Assembly: GCA_016716305.1 (NCBI GenBank)
Contig: JADJWP010000001.1
Location: 310,001 to 374,000 of the forward strand
DNA length: 64,000 nucleotides
Reading direction: 5' to 3'
Source of the DNA: Chloracidobacterium sp.
GTDB lineage: Bacteria > Acidobacteriota > Blastocatellia > Pyrinomonadales > Pyrinomonadaceae
Shown here: piece by piece, positions 1-7,398 of the stretch
Layout: each line of letters opens with the position of its first letter
Position numbering within the stretch: position 1 is the stretch's first letter
Program-made: the position numbers and the translations under genes
The notes under the pieces: generated by a model
Database searches by the model: none
Seen by the model: only the letters and a program-made list of their open reading frames with translations
What the model was told of the DNA's origin: nothing

Positions 1-282
1 CCAATCTATCGAATCGACAACGTGTTTGTTGGGTTGCCGGCATATTTCGCAAACGCTGTACTAACAGGAAGTATGGACTATTTTGCCGATCACGAGCCAA
101 TCACAGGGGGAAACTTAAGCTTTGTGGCTGCTGCATTCAGCGACGTCGGATCGAGTCCCGATATATTCAGACGACTTGGTTTGGCAAGCTGTCACTATTT
201 TATGTTGCAGGTAAATCAATCTAGAATTCAAGACGATGTCGATTTTGATGAGTTGTTTTCGCTGATTACCGGAGACGTTTAG
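1..282 (+). CDS. C-terminal part of an unrecognised protein, possible immunity protein
   Basis: The reading frame is open from the left edge to a TAG at 280-282. A GTG at 22 could start an 86-residue protein, but the frame continues upstream, so the gene is probably cut by the window edge. I do not recognise the family. The sequence is soluble-looking, with no signal peptide or membrane segment. It lies directly before an Rhs core fragment, in the position that immunity genes occupy in the next three cassettes, so a role as immunity protein for a toxin encoded to the left is inferred from position only. Confidence 0.5.
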   Translation, partial: PIYRIDNVFVGLPAYFANAVLTGSMDYFADHEPITGGNLSFVAAAFSDVGSSPDIFRRLGLASCHYFMLQVNQSRIQDDVDFDELFSLITGDV

Positions 283-379
283 CCTCGTTTATTTAAGCGC
301 GCGGGAAAAACGAAGCGACAAAGAAGATATTTCAGAAACTGACCGTTCGGAAGGATACTGGTGGTTAGCCTTTTGTTAA

Positions 380-669
380 GACGGTGAGGGCAAGCGCGTC
401 AAAAAAGAGACGGACACCGAGACGACCGTCTTCGTCTATTCCGCCGGGAAGCTGATCGCGGAGTATTCGACGCAGCTTTCGCAGTCGCCGAGCGTCGCCT
501 ACACGACGACGGATCATCTGGGCACGCCGAGGGTGATCACCAACTACCTTCGAAGATGGTTGAGCCCGGCACTCCCCAACAAATCTTTCCTCAATGTTTG
601 GGCTGTATGCGCAGGCAAGGTGGGGAAGTTCGAACTTTTCTTTACGGTCCATATCGGCCGATCCAGTAA
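380..669 (+). pseudogene. Rhs core tail fragment A joined out of frame to a toxin-tail relic
   Basis: From 380 (just after an in-frame TAA at 377) the frame reads DGEGKRVKKETDTETT, then VFVYSAGKLIAEYS and DHLGTPRVITN, the end of an Rhs core as also found at 1423, 4524 and 7141. The similarity stops near 541. From 541 a different frame is open up to TAA at 667-669. It could encode about 42 residues rich in Cys, Arg and Gly (MVEPGTPQQIF... ending GPYRPIQ) and ends 1 nt before the Imm21-like gene, exactly where a toxin C-terminus should be. The simplest reading is a deletion that removed most of the toxin tip and shifted the frame. No start codon or secretion region remains. Confidence 0.7.
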
Positions 670-670
670 T

Positions 671-1201
671 ATGAATTTAGTTGAAAAACCAGAGTGTTGG
701 ACTTGGATAACTTCAACCGGCGGACCATTAGTACTAATGACGAAAACGACTGCCCAAACGTGGTGTGGCGTTTTCGGAACGAGCGCCGATCAGAAAGCCC
801 AGTCAGATTATGATAGAGCCTGCTTAGTGGATGGCTATGTTGGACTCATCTATTCAAATGAGGAGCCTGTCATTGTTCTCGGTCAAGAGCCCCTCTTCAC
901 GACATGGTATTCAAACAGTTCCTCCGAAGGGACAATCGTCCGTTGTGTATGGGCAAATGATTTGAAAAGCACGGAGACAGAATTCTACGCATTTGAATCC
1001 TTAACAGGCTGGGAAAATACAGACGTCGTCGTTGATTTTCCCAATGGCCATTTAGTGCTCTTCGACTCGTCAGCGTACGGATCCAACATGGAGGAATGGA
1101 TAGAAGTCAAGCTTGACCCTGGAAGGTATTTCATAAAAACCTTGTTCTTTGAGGCAGACGAATCAACCAAGTTCTTACTCCATAGGTTCAGTAGTTCATA
1201 G
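671..1201 (+). CDS. Imm21-family immunity protein
   Basis: A 176-residue protein starting at ATG 671, 1 nt after the stop of the toxin relic, which suggests former translational coupling. Its landmarks match what I know of the Imm21 family: W-I-x-S-x-GGPL near the N-terminus, W-x-G-V, SDYDRAC-x-VDGYVGLI, a VLG-x-EPL segment, LVLFDSSAYG and a C-terminal LDPGRYFIKT strand. There is no signal peptide, so it should act in the cytoplasm. Imm21 proteins neutralise polymorphic toxins, but the cognate toxin here survives only as a tail. The same frame stays open upstream to 533, but those codons belong to the Rhs fragment. Family assignment is from memory of the pattern, without a profile search. Confidence 0.75.
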   Translation: MNLVEKPECWTWITSTGGPLVLMTKTTAQTWCGVFGTSADQKAQSDYDRACLVDGYVGLIYSNEEPVIVLGQEPLFTTWYSNSSSEGTIVRCVWANDLKSTETEFYAFESLTGWENTDVVVDFPNGHLVLFDSSAYGSNMEEWIEVKLDPGRYFIKTLFFEADESTKFLLHRFSSS

Positions 1202-1281
1202 CCGAATGCGGCTCCAAGGCTTCTCTGAGGATCTATTGGATTGACCTCGAACATGACTCCCACGGCTTCTTCTGTAACTAG

Positions 1282-1590
1282 GGATTCTTATATGACAAAA
1301 ACGGAAATGTCATCACGGATGTCGATTCGATCACGTCATCTGCACGAACGTTTGTTTTCAACGGCGATAACGAGCAGACTGAAGTAAAATGCGGTTCGGA
1401 AGTGGTTGGACGCTATTTCTATGACGGCGAGGGTAAAAGGATCAAGTAGCAAAGGTATGCCGGCGGTGTACTCGCTGAAGAAACCGTCTTTGTCTACTCT
1501 TCAGGCAAGCTCGTTGCGGAGTATTCGAACTAGCCCTCGCAGACTCCGACGGTCGCCTACACGACGACCGATCATCTCGGGACACCGAGG
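1282..1590 (+). pseudogene. Rhs core fragment B with two nonsense codons
   Basis: Frame 1 reads LYDKNGNVITDVDS, FVFNGDNEQTEV, YFYDGEGKRIK, stop, QRYAGG, VFVYSSGKLVAEYSN, stop, PSQTPTVAYTT, DHLGTPRVITD and continues without a break into the tip at 1591. The TAG at 1447 stands where the copy at 7141 has a Lys AAG. The TAG at 1531 stands where copy A has a Gln CAG. Both are single-base changes, so this is the same core segment inactivated by point mutation. An upstream TAG at 1279 and loss of similarity before about 1282 mark the left junction. It is the direct upstream extension of the toxin-tip gene. Confidence 0.75.
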
Positions 1591-2544
1591 GTGATCACGG
1601 ACCAGTTTGGGCAGGTGAAGGCCCGGCGGGATTTCATGCCCTTTGGCGAGGAGCTTTACACGGGCGTCGGCGGCCGCACGGGCGACACCGGCCTCAAATA
1701 CTCCTCCAGCCAGGACGACATCCGCCAAAAATTCACGGGCTACGAAAAAGACCAAGAAACCGATCTGGATTTCGCACAGGCAAGAATGTATGCGAGCAAA
1801 TTAGGCCGCCTCTCAACGACTGATCCTTCTCGAAAAAGTATTATAGCCGCTAATCCACAGACTTGGCATAGATACAACTATTGCTATAACAACCCGCTGA
1901 CGTTATTTGACGACAATGGAAAATGGCCTACCAAAGTACACAATGCCTTGATTGATCGTGCATTCGCCGGTTTGTCCAAGGGTGAACGTCAAATCATAAA
2001 GGACGGGAGTAAGAGTACAGATTGGCGGAGGGAAAAATCGCCTTACTTTATTGCCACACGCTATCCGGAAAATGCACATGAACACTCAATGCGGCAAGAA
2101 GGCGTATCGTTCGAAGACGGGATGAAAAAAACAGATGATTTCATTCGTGGGAAATTATCAGAAGCCCAATCGAGTCAATTATCATACGAAAGTGCGGGAC
2201 TGCGAGGTCTTTCGGGAAAGGCTTTGTTTATCTTCGGAAATGGTTCACATGCTCTAGAGGATTTCTCGTCCCCGGAACACGGACCTGGTGCCGTTTACTC
2301 GATACCTAAGAATGAGGATGGAAGTATTGATAACTCTAGTTGGCATTGGGATGAAATTAAACACGCATGGAAGGAGAACTATGAGCCGAATGACAATGAC
2401 GCCAAATCATCTATAGTCCGCATGCGTGCCGCATTCTTGGTAACTTTTGGTGATAAGGCATTTAAGCGAGCTGTGCGTGATAAGAATGCCCGAAAGGAAG
2501 CAAAAGATTATCTACGAAGCATTGGGTATGACGAGGAGGATTGA
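1591..2544 (+). CDS. Rhs tip with zinc phospholipase C/S1-P1-nuclease-like toxin domain
   Basis: The open frame begins at GTG 1591 inside the Rhs core; the true ancestral start lay further upstream, beyond two stop codons, and ATG 1636 is another possible start. Residues 1-80 are Rhs core tail (RRDFMPFGEELY, DDIRQKFTGYEKD, LGRLSTTDP). Residues 111-317 are the AT-rich effector. Its ligand-like spacing is H117, H163/H165, H220-x3-D224-x5-H230 (HALEDFSSPEH) and H258-x3-E262 (HAWKE), which reproduces the HxxxD-x5-H and HxxxE pattern of zinc-dependent phospholipase C and S1/P1 nucleases. Phospholipase versus nuclease activity cannot be decided from this. With no core start or export region it is probably silent unless recombined onto a full-length Rhs protein. 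Confidence 0.6.
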   Translation: MITDQFGQVKARRDFMPFGEELYTGVGGRTGDTGLKYSSSQDDIRQKFTGYEKDQETDLDFAQARMYASKLGRLSTTDPSRKSIIAANPQTWHRYNYCYNNPLTLFDDNGKWPTKVHNALIDRAFAGLSKGERQIIKDGSKSTDWRREKSPYFIATRYPENAHEHSMRQEGVSFEDGMKKTDDFIRGKLSEAQSSQLSYESAGLRGLSGKALFIFGNGSHALEDFSSPEHGPGAVYSIPKNEDGSIDNSSWHWDEIKHAWKENYEPNDNDAKSSIVRMRAAFLVTFGDKAFKRAVRDKNARKEAKDYLRSIGYDEED

Positions 2545-2548
2545 ATCT

Positions 2549-2977
2549 ATGGGCTATACGCACAGAATCACGCAGATCATCGTCGTTGTTTTAATTTTAC
2601 TGTTTCTTAATATTCCTTTTGAGACGGTTGCGATACCGGAATGGAAAATTCGAGTTGTTAATGAGCTAGGCCTTCCGATGCCAGGTATAACGATTAGGCA
2701 GCATTGGAATAATTATTCCTTTGATCTATCCGCCACAGATGGTAAAGAAGAGGACAAAGTTACTGACTCTAACGGTAATGTTACTTTTCTGGCACGGAAG
2801 GATCGCGAATCCCTTTTATTCAGATCAATCGCGTTTGTCCTAGATATTCTGAAGATCGGCATAATTCATTCTAGTTCGGGAGTTCATGCTACGATACTTA
2901 GTCCAGATCACCCTGACTCCTCTTTGTCATATGACGGATCTGGTTCCTTGCCAGATACTCTGGTTATCCGAAATTAG
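2549..2977 (+). CDS. Small membrane-anchored or exported protein, putative immunity partner
   Basis: ATG 2549 is preceded by GAGGAGGA at 2533-2540 and lies 4 nt after the toxin-tip stop, which favours this start over the in-frame codon at 2447. The 142-residue product has one hydrophobic N-terminal segment (ITQIIVVVLILLFLNI) acting as signal anchor or signal peptide, then a beta-rich domain with a V-x-NE-x-G-x-P-x-PGI-x-I-R-x-HW motif resembling carboxypeptidase-regulatory-like folds. The position right after the phospholipase-like tip suggests an immunity role on the outer face of the inner membrane, fitting a toxin that acts on lipid or in the periplasm. No named immunity family is recognised. 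Confidence 0.55.
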   Translation: MGYTHRITQIIVVVLILLFLNIPFETVAIPEWKIRVVNELGLPMPGITIRQHWNNYSFDLSATDGKEEDKVTDSNGNVTFLARKDRESLLFRSIAFVLDILKIGIIHSSSGVHATILSPDHPDSSLSYDGSGSLPDTLVIRN

Positions 2978-2986
2978 CTGACCCAG

Positions 2987-4054
2987 ATGGATTCTGCTAT
3001 CGAAAATCCTGTGCCACCGCAGGCGGTAAAGGACCGGGCGACGCTCGACCCAGCCGGTGCTGATGTCGGACGCGAGAGTCCGTACCCGGACCCGCCGGAA
3101 CCGCTGCCGCCGTTTCACGCCGAGTTTGGATCACCGGAAGCAACGGAGATGGTCGAGGTTGATGGGGCAATGACCCCTCTAGCCTTGTTTCCGGGGCTGG
3201 CCTCTCTTGTCTCGCAATGCCCTTCCAGAGGCTGCGGAGCGATGGTCACAGAGAACGGTTTCGAGTTCTGGAACGCATTCGCCGATGGTTACGATGGCTA
3301 TATGCCAATGGGCGGTTCATATGCTGGCGGCGGAATGTGGTCGTGGGAGACCGAAGCAGAACGGAATCGCAGACAGGGCATTTTCGGTAATGGAAGAGTT
3401 CCAAAGCCCACGCTAAAAAGGGTTCGTAAGCCCACAAAGGCCGAGGTCAAGGCCGCAAGAGCAATTGCAGAAACAGGCGTTTTTGATAATGAAGCAGATG
3501 ATATGGTGCAAATACTCTTAAATGCCGCTGATATTGTTAAAAAGTATGTCAGATTTGTCAGTCACAGAGATGGTGGACTGTTTGAGAAAAAGGAGAATAG
3601 AGATGCTGTACGTCAATCGCTTATTTGGCTTCTAGCTGATCCCGAATGCGAAAAAGCCTTTAAGGATAACAATCTGACGACGCCAGCGGAGGTAATAAAG
3701 AAACGAGGATCAACACTTGCAGGTGCAGGAATATTATTAGATCCGACCGCATCCCGAGAAATTGGAATTCCGGAGGTAGTTCGACAAGCGGCGCAACGTC
3801 ATGTAGACAACCTAAAGAACCAGGCATTCACTATTGATATTGAGGGACAAAGGCTGTTTACATTCTTCAAGAATCGAGCGTTCGAAGGTGCGTCGATTTT
3901 ATTCGGCCGATATTCAATTGAGGAAATAGTGGTACATGAATCAATTCATATGGTTGGCGAAAAAAAGCACCCTAGCTGGCTTGGTGGGCATGACTTGAGC
4001 GGGCACCCAGCGTACTATGCAATTCTAGCAAAATGTCGAATCGATAAATGGTAA
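2987..4054 (+). CDS. Orphan toxin tip with HExxH zincin motif
   Basis: A 355-residue protein starting at ATG 2987, only 9 nt after the preceding gene. Residues 1-140 are Pro/Gly-rich and coded by GC-rich DNA (PYPDPPEPLPPF), like an Rhs linker. From about residue 145 the DNA becomes AT-rich and the protein helical. The C-terminal end carries H317-E-S-I-H321-x2-G324-x3-H328, followed by GGHDLSGHPAYYA. This is a zincin active-site helix that differs from the metzincin HExxHxxGxxH consensus by one extra residue before the third His. It is likely a metallopeptidase effector. There is no Rhs core and no signal peptide, so it may be a tip cut away from its core. The next gene, 3 nt downstream, may encode its immunity. 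Confidence 0.55.
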   Translation: MDSAIENPVPPQAVKDRATLDPAGADVGRESPYPDPPEPLPPFHAEFGSPEATEMVEVDGAMTPLALFPGLASLVSQCPSRGCGAMVTENGFEFWNAFADGYDGYMPMGGSYAGGGMWSWETEAERNRRQGIFGNGRVPKPTLKRVRKPTKAEVKAARAIAETGVFDNEADDMVQILLNAADIVKKYVRFVSHRDGGLFEKKENRDAVRQSLIWLLADPECEKAFKDNNLTTPAEVIKKRGSTLAGAGILLDPTASREIGIPEVVRQAAQRHVDNLKNQAFTIDIEGQRLFTFFKNRAFEGASILFGRYSIEEIVVHESIHMVGEKKHPSWLGGHDLSGHPAYYAILAKCRIDKW

Positions 4055-4057
4055 ACA

Positions 4058-4513
4058 ATGAATTTCACTAGGTATAAAACGATAACCGCGATCATGGGCT
4101 GCATAGTTAATATGTACTTAGCAGGTGAACGTTCTGGTTATCAAAAAGGCTTTGATTTTGCCGAAAACCTGTGTCGAGATTGCATTCAGTATAAGATCTA
4201 TGGCGACGTCGGTAACTTCCAGACAGAATCAATTCTCGTGGCAGCTTGCTTCCTTTTTTTTCTTCTTGGGGTGCAGCTTCAAAGAGAGTCCTTGTCTCGT
4301 GCGATTCGTCTTTTGTTCTTGCTATTAGCTTTGTATATCTATCTTCGTTGGCTAGAACTCTTGATATCGAACAGTGAGCTATCGTTCTGGACAAACGTTG
4401 AGAATACTGTCCATGTGATTGATGGTGTCAGTTTCTTATTAGTAGTTAGCTTACTGATTCATGAGTTAGCTAGTCTTTTTAAGAACCGTTCTGAAAAACG
4501 AAATCGAGTTTGA
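4058..4513 (+). CDS. Polytopic membrane protein, putative immunity protein
   Basis: A 151-residue protein whose ATG follows the zincin stop codon by 3 nt. It has hydrophobic stretches near residues 8-22, 60-76 (LVAACFLFFLLGVQL), 84-100 (LLFLLLALYIYL) and 120-138 (GVSFLLVVSLLI), so three or four membrane helices, and ends in a basic tail. The family is not recognised. Its tight coupling to the metallopeptidase-like tip and its low GC content make it a candidate immunity protein. The stop codon (4511-4513) lies at the start of the next Rhs core fragment, in another frame, so the cassette boundary is within a few bases of 4513. Confidence 0.5.
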   Translation: MNFTRYKTITAIMGCIVNMYLAGERSGYQKGFDFAENLCRDCIQYKIYGDVGNFQTESILVAACFLFFLLGVQLQRESLSRAIRLLFLLLALYIYLRWLELLISNSELSFWTNVENTVHVIDGVSFLLVVSLLIHELASLFKNRSEKRNRV

Positions 4514-4571
4514 GTTTGCCTATGACGGCGAAGGCCGCAGGGTAAAGAAAGTCACCGATACCGAAACCACC

Positions 4572-5894
4572 GTGTTCGTCTATGCCGCCGGACAGCTTAT
4601 TGCTGAATACTCAACGGCGATCTCACAGACGCCTTCGGTCAGCTACACAACCGCAGATCATCTCGGAAGTCCACGAGTCATAACAAACGAACTCGGCCAA
4701 GTAAGCTCCCGCCGAGACTTCATGCCCTTCGGCGAAGAACTCTACGCCGGAGTCGGCGGCCGGACAGGCGACACTGGCCTGAAATACTCCTCCAACCAGG
4801 ACGACATCCGCCAAAAATTCACCGGCTACCAGAAAGACAAAGAAACCGGCCTCGACTTCGCCGAAGCGAGGATGTACGAGAACCGCTTCGGAAGATTCAC
4901 AGCCTTGGATCCACTTCTTGCAAGTGGAAAGTCGTCAAACCCACAAACGTTTAATCGCTTTATCTATGTTGGTAACAATCCCGTAATGATAACCGACCCG
5001 TCTGGTTTGGACTGGTATCGACAACCGATAAAGGACAGTGTCCGCTTCACTTATCAATGGTTTGATAAGGACCCCGGGGGAAACTGGAGGGCGGTCAATT
5101 TTGGCGATAATGTGTTCCTGCCGATCAACGAATGGGTTACCGGAGACGGCCAGGCGTTGGGGACCGTATATCTTGACCGATACAGGGACAGCGTGTTGAC
5201 CCAAGAGCAGTTTTCGACGATGGCAGCGTCCGCAATACCTGGGGGAGCCTGCTTCGCTAATCCCCAATGTGCCGGACTGAGGAACCCATTGCGAGACAAT
5301 CAAAGCGTCTTCGAGGCCCAGCGCTTCAGCACCGGGGTTCCGATCGGCGTAAGAAATCAAGCGAAGAGTTGGGTCGACGTGCCGAACTGGAACTTCGCTC
5401 CGCCGGTTGTGAACTGGTTCGTTACCGATTCGTTAAACACGCGGTTCGGTGTACAGCCATTCTTCAATTACGAGACTCCGCGGCCCGGTTCGGAATCGAT
5501 AGGAGCGTTTGTGGGAGCAAGGTCGGTTGACTTTGGAATTTTTGCAGCAACTGGCAAATTGGCGACTTCCGTCGGAGCTAGGTTTAGTCCACAAACAAGC
5601 TCCTTACCCGAGATAGTATATCGCGGAGGCACTCCAAGTCCTGGGAATTTGACGCCGCGTCCGTCAGATGCTGGCAGACTGTCATTCCGCGAAAGTCTTT
5701 CCAATCCATTTCCACTTCTGCCGGGTCAACGGCCGGTTTTTGAAGTCGGAAAGCCCTACTTTGGTGTTCGCACAAGCGACCTGCCAAGTGGAAGTGTTAT
5801 CTTGGACAACACTCCACCGGGGCACGTATCGGTTTGGAACGTTAGCCCGAGTCAGCTCAAAAGTAGCGTGTGTGTGAGAGGAAAATGTAATTAA
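4572..5894 (+). CDS. Rhs core tail fragment C with unidentified C-terminal toxin domain
   Basis: Rhs similarity begins near 4515 (FAYDGEGRRVKKVTDTETT), in a frame open from 4470 with no ATG; GTG 4572 is the first plausible start and gives 440 residues. Residues 1-110 are the core tail (DHLGSPRVITNELG, RRDFMPFGEELYAGVGG, QKFTGYQKDKETGLDFAEA, RFGRFTALDP, YVGNNPVMITDPSGLDW). The tip contains VYRGGTPSPGNLTPRP near residue 345, then a domain with FGVRTSDLPSGSVILD and TPPGHVSVWNVSP. I have a sense that this tail recurs in other Rhs-type toxins but cannot name its activity. The stop is 1 nt from the next ATG. Unlike copy B, this core segment has no nonsense codon. Confidence 0.65.
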   Translation: MFVYAAGQLIAEYSTAISQTPSVSYTTADHLGSPRVITNELGQVSSRRDFMPFGEELYAGVGGRTGDTGLKYSSNQDDIRQKFTGYQKDKETGLDFAEARMYENRFGRFTALDPLLASGKSSNPQTFNRFIYVGNNPVMITDPSGLDWYRQPIKDSVRFTYQWFDKDPGGNWRAVNFGDNVFLPINEWVTGDGQALGTVYLDRYRDSVLTQEQFSTMAASAIPGGACFANPQCAGLRNPLRDNQSVFEAQRFSTGVPIGVRNQAKSWVDVPNWNFAPPVVNWFVTDSLNTRFGVQPFFNYETPRPGSESIGAFVGARSVDFGIFAATGKLATSVGARFSPQTSSLPEIVYRGGTPSPGNLTPRPSDAGRLSFRESLSNPFPLLPGQRPVFEVGKPYFGVRTSDLPSGSVILDNTPPGHVSVWNVSPSQLKSSVCVRGKCN

Positions 5895-5895
5895 T

Positions 5896-6291
5896 ATGAA
5901 CGAGTTTCAAATTTCAACACGGTTCCTAAACGAACTCGCGAGATCGAGCGAAAGTTTGGTTGCGTTTGCAAAACAGCTCTCGAAGGAGCAACTGGTTTCA
6001 GACGTTATCAAGGGAATCGATTGTCGCATTTACGATGGCAATACGATTTACGAGCAGTTTGTTGAGGCCAAACTGGACAATGGCAGTTCAATTTGTTGGT
6101 GGATTGATATCGGGCAACGGAAAGAGCAGTGGGAAATCGAAGGCACGGTCTCGCTGAACGCGGATTCTTCCTCAATTATACGACAGACAGCACATTACCA
6201 TGCCAACACGATCGACGAGCTTTCAAGCGCTCTTAAGGCGACACTTAGCTCCTTACTTTTTGTGGGGGACATTACGTACAAATCGGAATGA
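5896..6291 (+). CDS. Small soluble protein, putative immunity partner of tip C
   Basis: A 131-residue protein whose ATG follows the toxin stop by one base, a classic toxin-immunity spacing. It has no signal peptide or membrane segment, is acidic overall, and mixes helical N- and C-terminal parts with central strands (WWIDIGQRKEQWEIEG). No family is recognised. The function is inferred only from position directly after the Rhs tip and from matching base composition. Confidence 0.55.
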   Translation: MNEFQISTRFLNELARSSESLVAFAKQLSKEQLVSDVIKGIDCRIYDGNTIYEQFVEAKLDNGSSICWWIDIGQRKEQWEIEGTVSLNADSSSIIRQTAHYHANTIDELSSALKATLSSLLFVGDITYKSE

Positions 6292-6333
6292 TCCTCGCCC
6301 AGAAAAGATCGAGGGCACGAAACAACAGCGGGC

Positions 6334-6897
6334 ATGGTATCCGCCATTTCGAATATTATGAAGGAGCTTAGTTTCTATGACAAAAATAACTGTTCTATTT
6401 CCGGTGTGGGTAATGACTATGCGGGTGTGGAGCGCCTATTAGCTCTTATCGACGGACTTCTGGGACAGAGCAAGAGCGTCTTGGTCTTTGCACAACGCCC
6501 CTATGCCGATACTCCGCTGACCATCTCCTCTATGGTCAGCCTTGTGAGGTTAGTATCGAATTATCAACATTCGGACGATCACTTTCGATTGTTCTTCTAT
6601 TACAACATCCGAGACTCAAACCCCGAACTCTTGAACACGATTCGTCAGATTTGGAGAGAGTACGAACAGCCGGTTTTTCTGTTTCCGGCTATGAGCTTGC
6701 AACCGGAATCATATGTTCCAATAACCGCCGATTCCACATTGAGTTCCAGAAAGAAAGTAGAATTGTTAGCCTCGCTTGCTCCGTGTTACCAGGCATATAA
6801 GGGAGTTGACGAGGATGTACTTTGGATCGAAAAGGACGATGCTCTTGAATTTGACTGGATAGAAGGACTTGACGAACAAGAGTTACACCAGATCTGA
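6334..6897 (+). CDS. Hypothetical protein of the Rhs cassette array
   Basis: A 187-residue frame from ATG 6334; ATG 6358 is an alternative. The best ribosome site, AAGGAG at 6360-6365, instead serves an ATG at 6377 in another frame, which reads MTKITVLFPVW and stops at a TAG near 6440. That may mean an N-terminal frameshift has separated the native start from the body of the gene. From about residue 22 (SGVGNDYAGVERLLALIDGL) the sequence looks genuinely coding, soluble and alpha/beta. The family is not recognised; an immunity role is possible from location. Confidence 0.45.
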   Translation: MVSAISNIMKELSFYDKNNCSISGVGNDYAGVERLLALIDGLLGQSKSVLVFAQRPYADTPLTISSMVSLVRLVSNYQHSDDHFRLFFYYNIRDSNPELLNTIRQIWREYEQPVFLFPAMSLQPESYVPITADSTLSSRKKVELLASLAPCYQAYKGVDEDVLWIEKDDALEFDWIEGLDEQELHQI

Positions 6898-6907
6898 CCG
6901 AGAATGA

Positions 6908-7279
6908 TCCAACGGCAAGCTTATCGATGCGTCGCAGATCGCTCAGACGAACCTTTCCCACCCGGCGATCGACGCGAACACGAACCGCTTTACAGCCGGG
7001 CAGGGCTACGCCTTTGACAAGAACGGCAATCTGGTCACGGACCCCGCCGATTCGGGGCGGAGCTTTGTCTTCAATGGCGACAACAAGCAGGCGGAGGTCC
7101 GCGGGCCGAGCAATGAGCTGATCGGCGAGTATTTCTACGACGGCGAGGGCAAACGCGTCAAGAAGCGCCGCTACGTGGGCGGGGTTCTGACCGAGGTGAC
7201 GGTCTTTGTTTACTCGGCCGGGAAGCTCACTGCGACGAACATCGGATTTTTGTTGACGGTCATTGTACAAAAACGTTAA
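6908..7279 (+). pseudogene. Rhs core fragment D, truncated at both ends
   Basis: The open frame after TGA at 6905 reads NGKLIDASQIAQTNLSH, FTAGQGYAFDKNGNLVTD, FVFNGDNKQAEVRGPSNE, YFYDGEGKRVKKRRYVGG and VFVYSAGKL, an Rhs core stretch that overlaps and extends fragment B. Similarity stops after GKL near 7229, where the other copies continue IAEYS. Thirteen or so unrelated codons lead to TAA at 7277. There is no start codon in place. This is the right-hand boundary of the Rhs array; the next gene is pilT. Confidence 0.75.
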
Positions 7280-7282
7280 ACT
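7253..7282 (+). promoter_or_regulatory. Sigma-70-type promoter candidate for pilT
   Basis: TTGACG at 7253-7258 and TAAACT at 7277-7282 are separated by 18 bases. The site lies just right of the last Rhs remnant and about 115 bases before the proposed pilT start, so it fits transcription of pilT independent of the array. Read by eye only. Confidence 0.4.
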
Positions 7283-7398
7283 TGTTTTGACGGTTTTTGC
7301 GTCCGCGGCCCAAGTCTTACCAGATCACCAAACCGTCCTGCGTCAATCCCGGCAGCCCCCGAGCTATTCCCGGCCATTGTCCGATACCTTTCCCTTTT

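Noticed and set aside
365..652. Minus-strand open frame over Rhs fragment A
   Set aside because: It is antisense to a conserved Rhs core frame and has no recognisable product or ribosome site.
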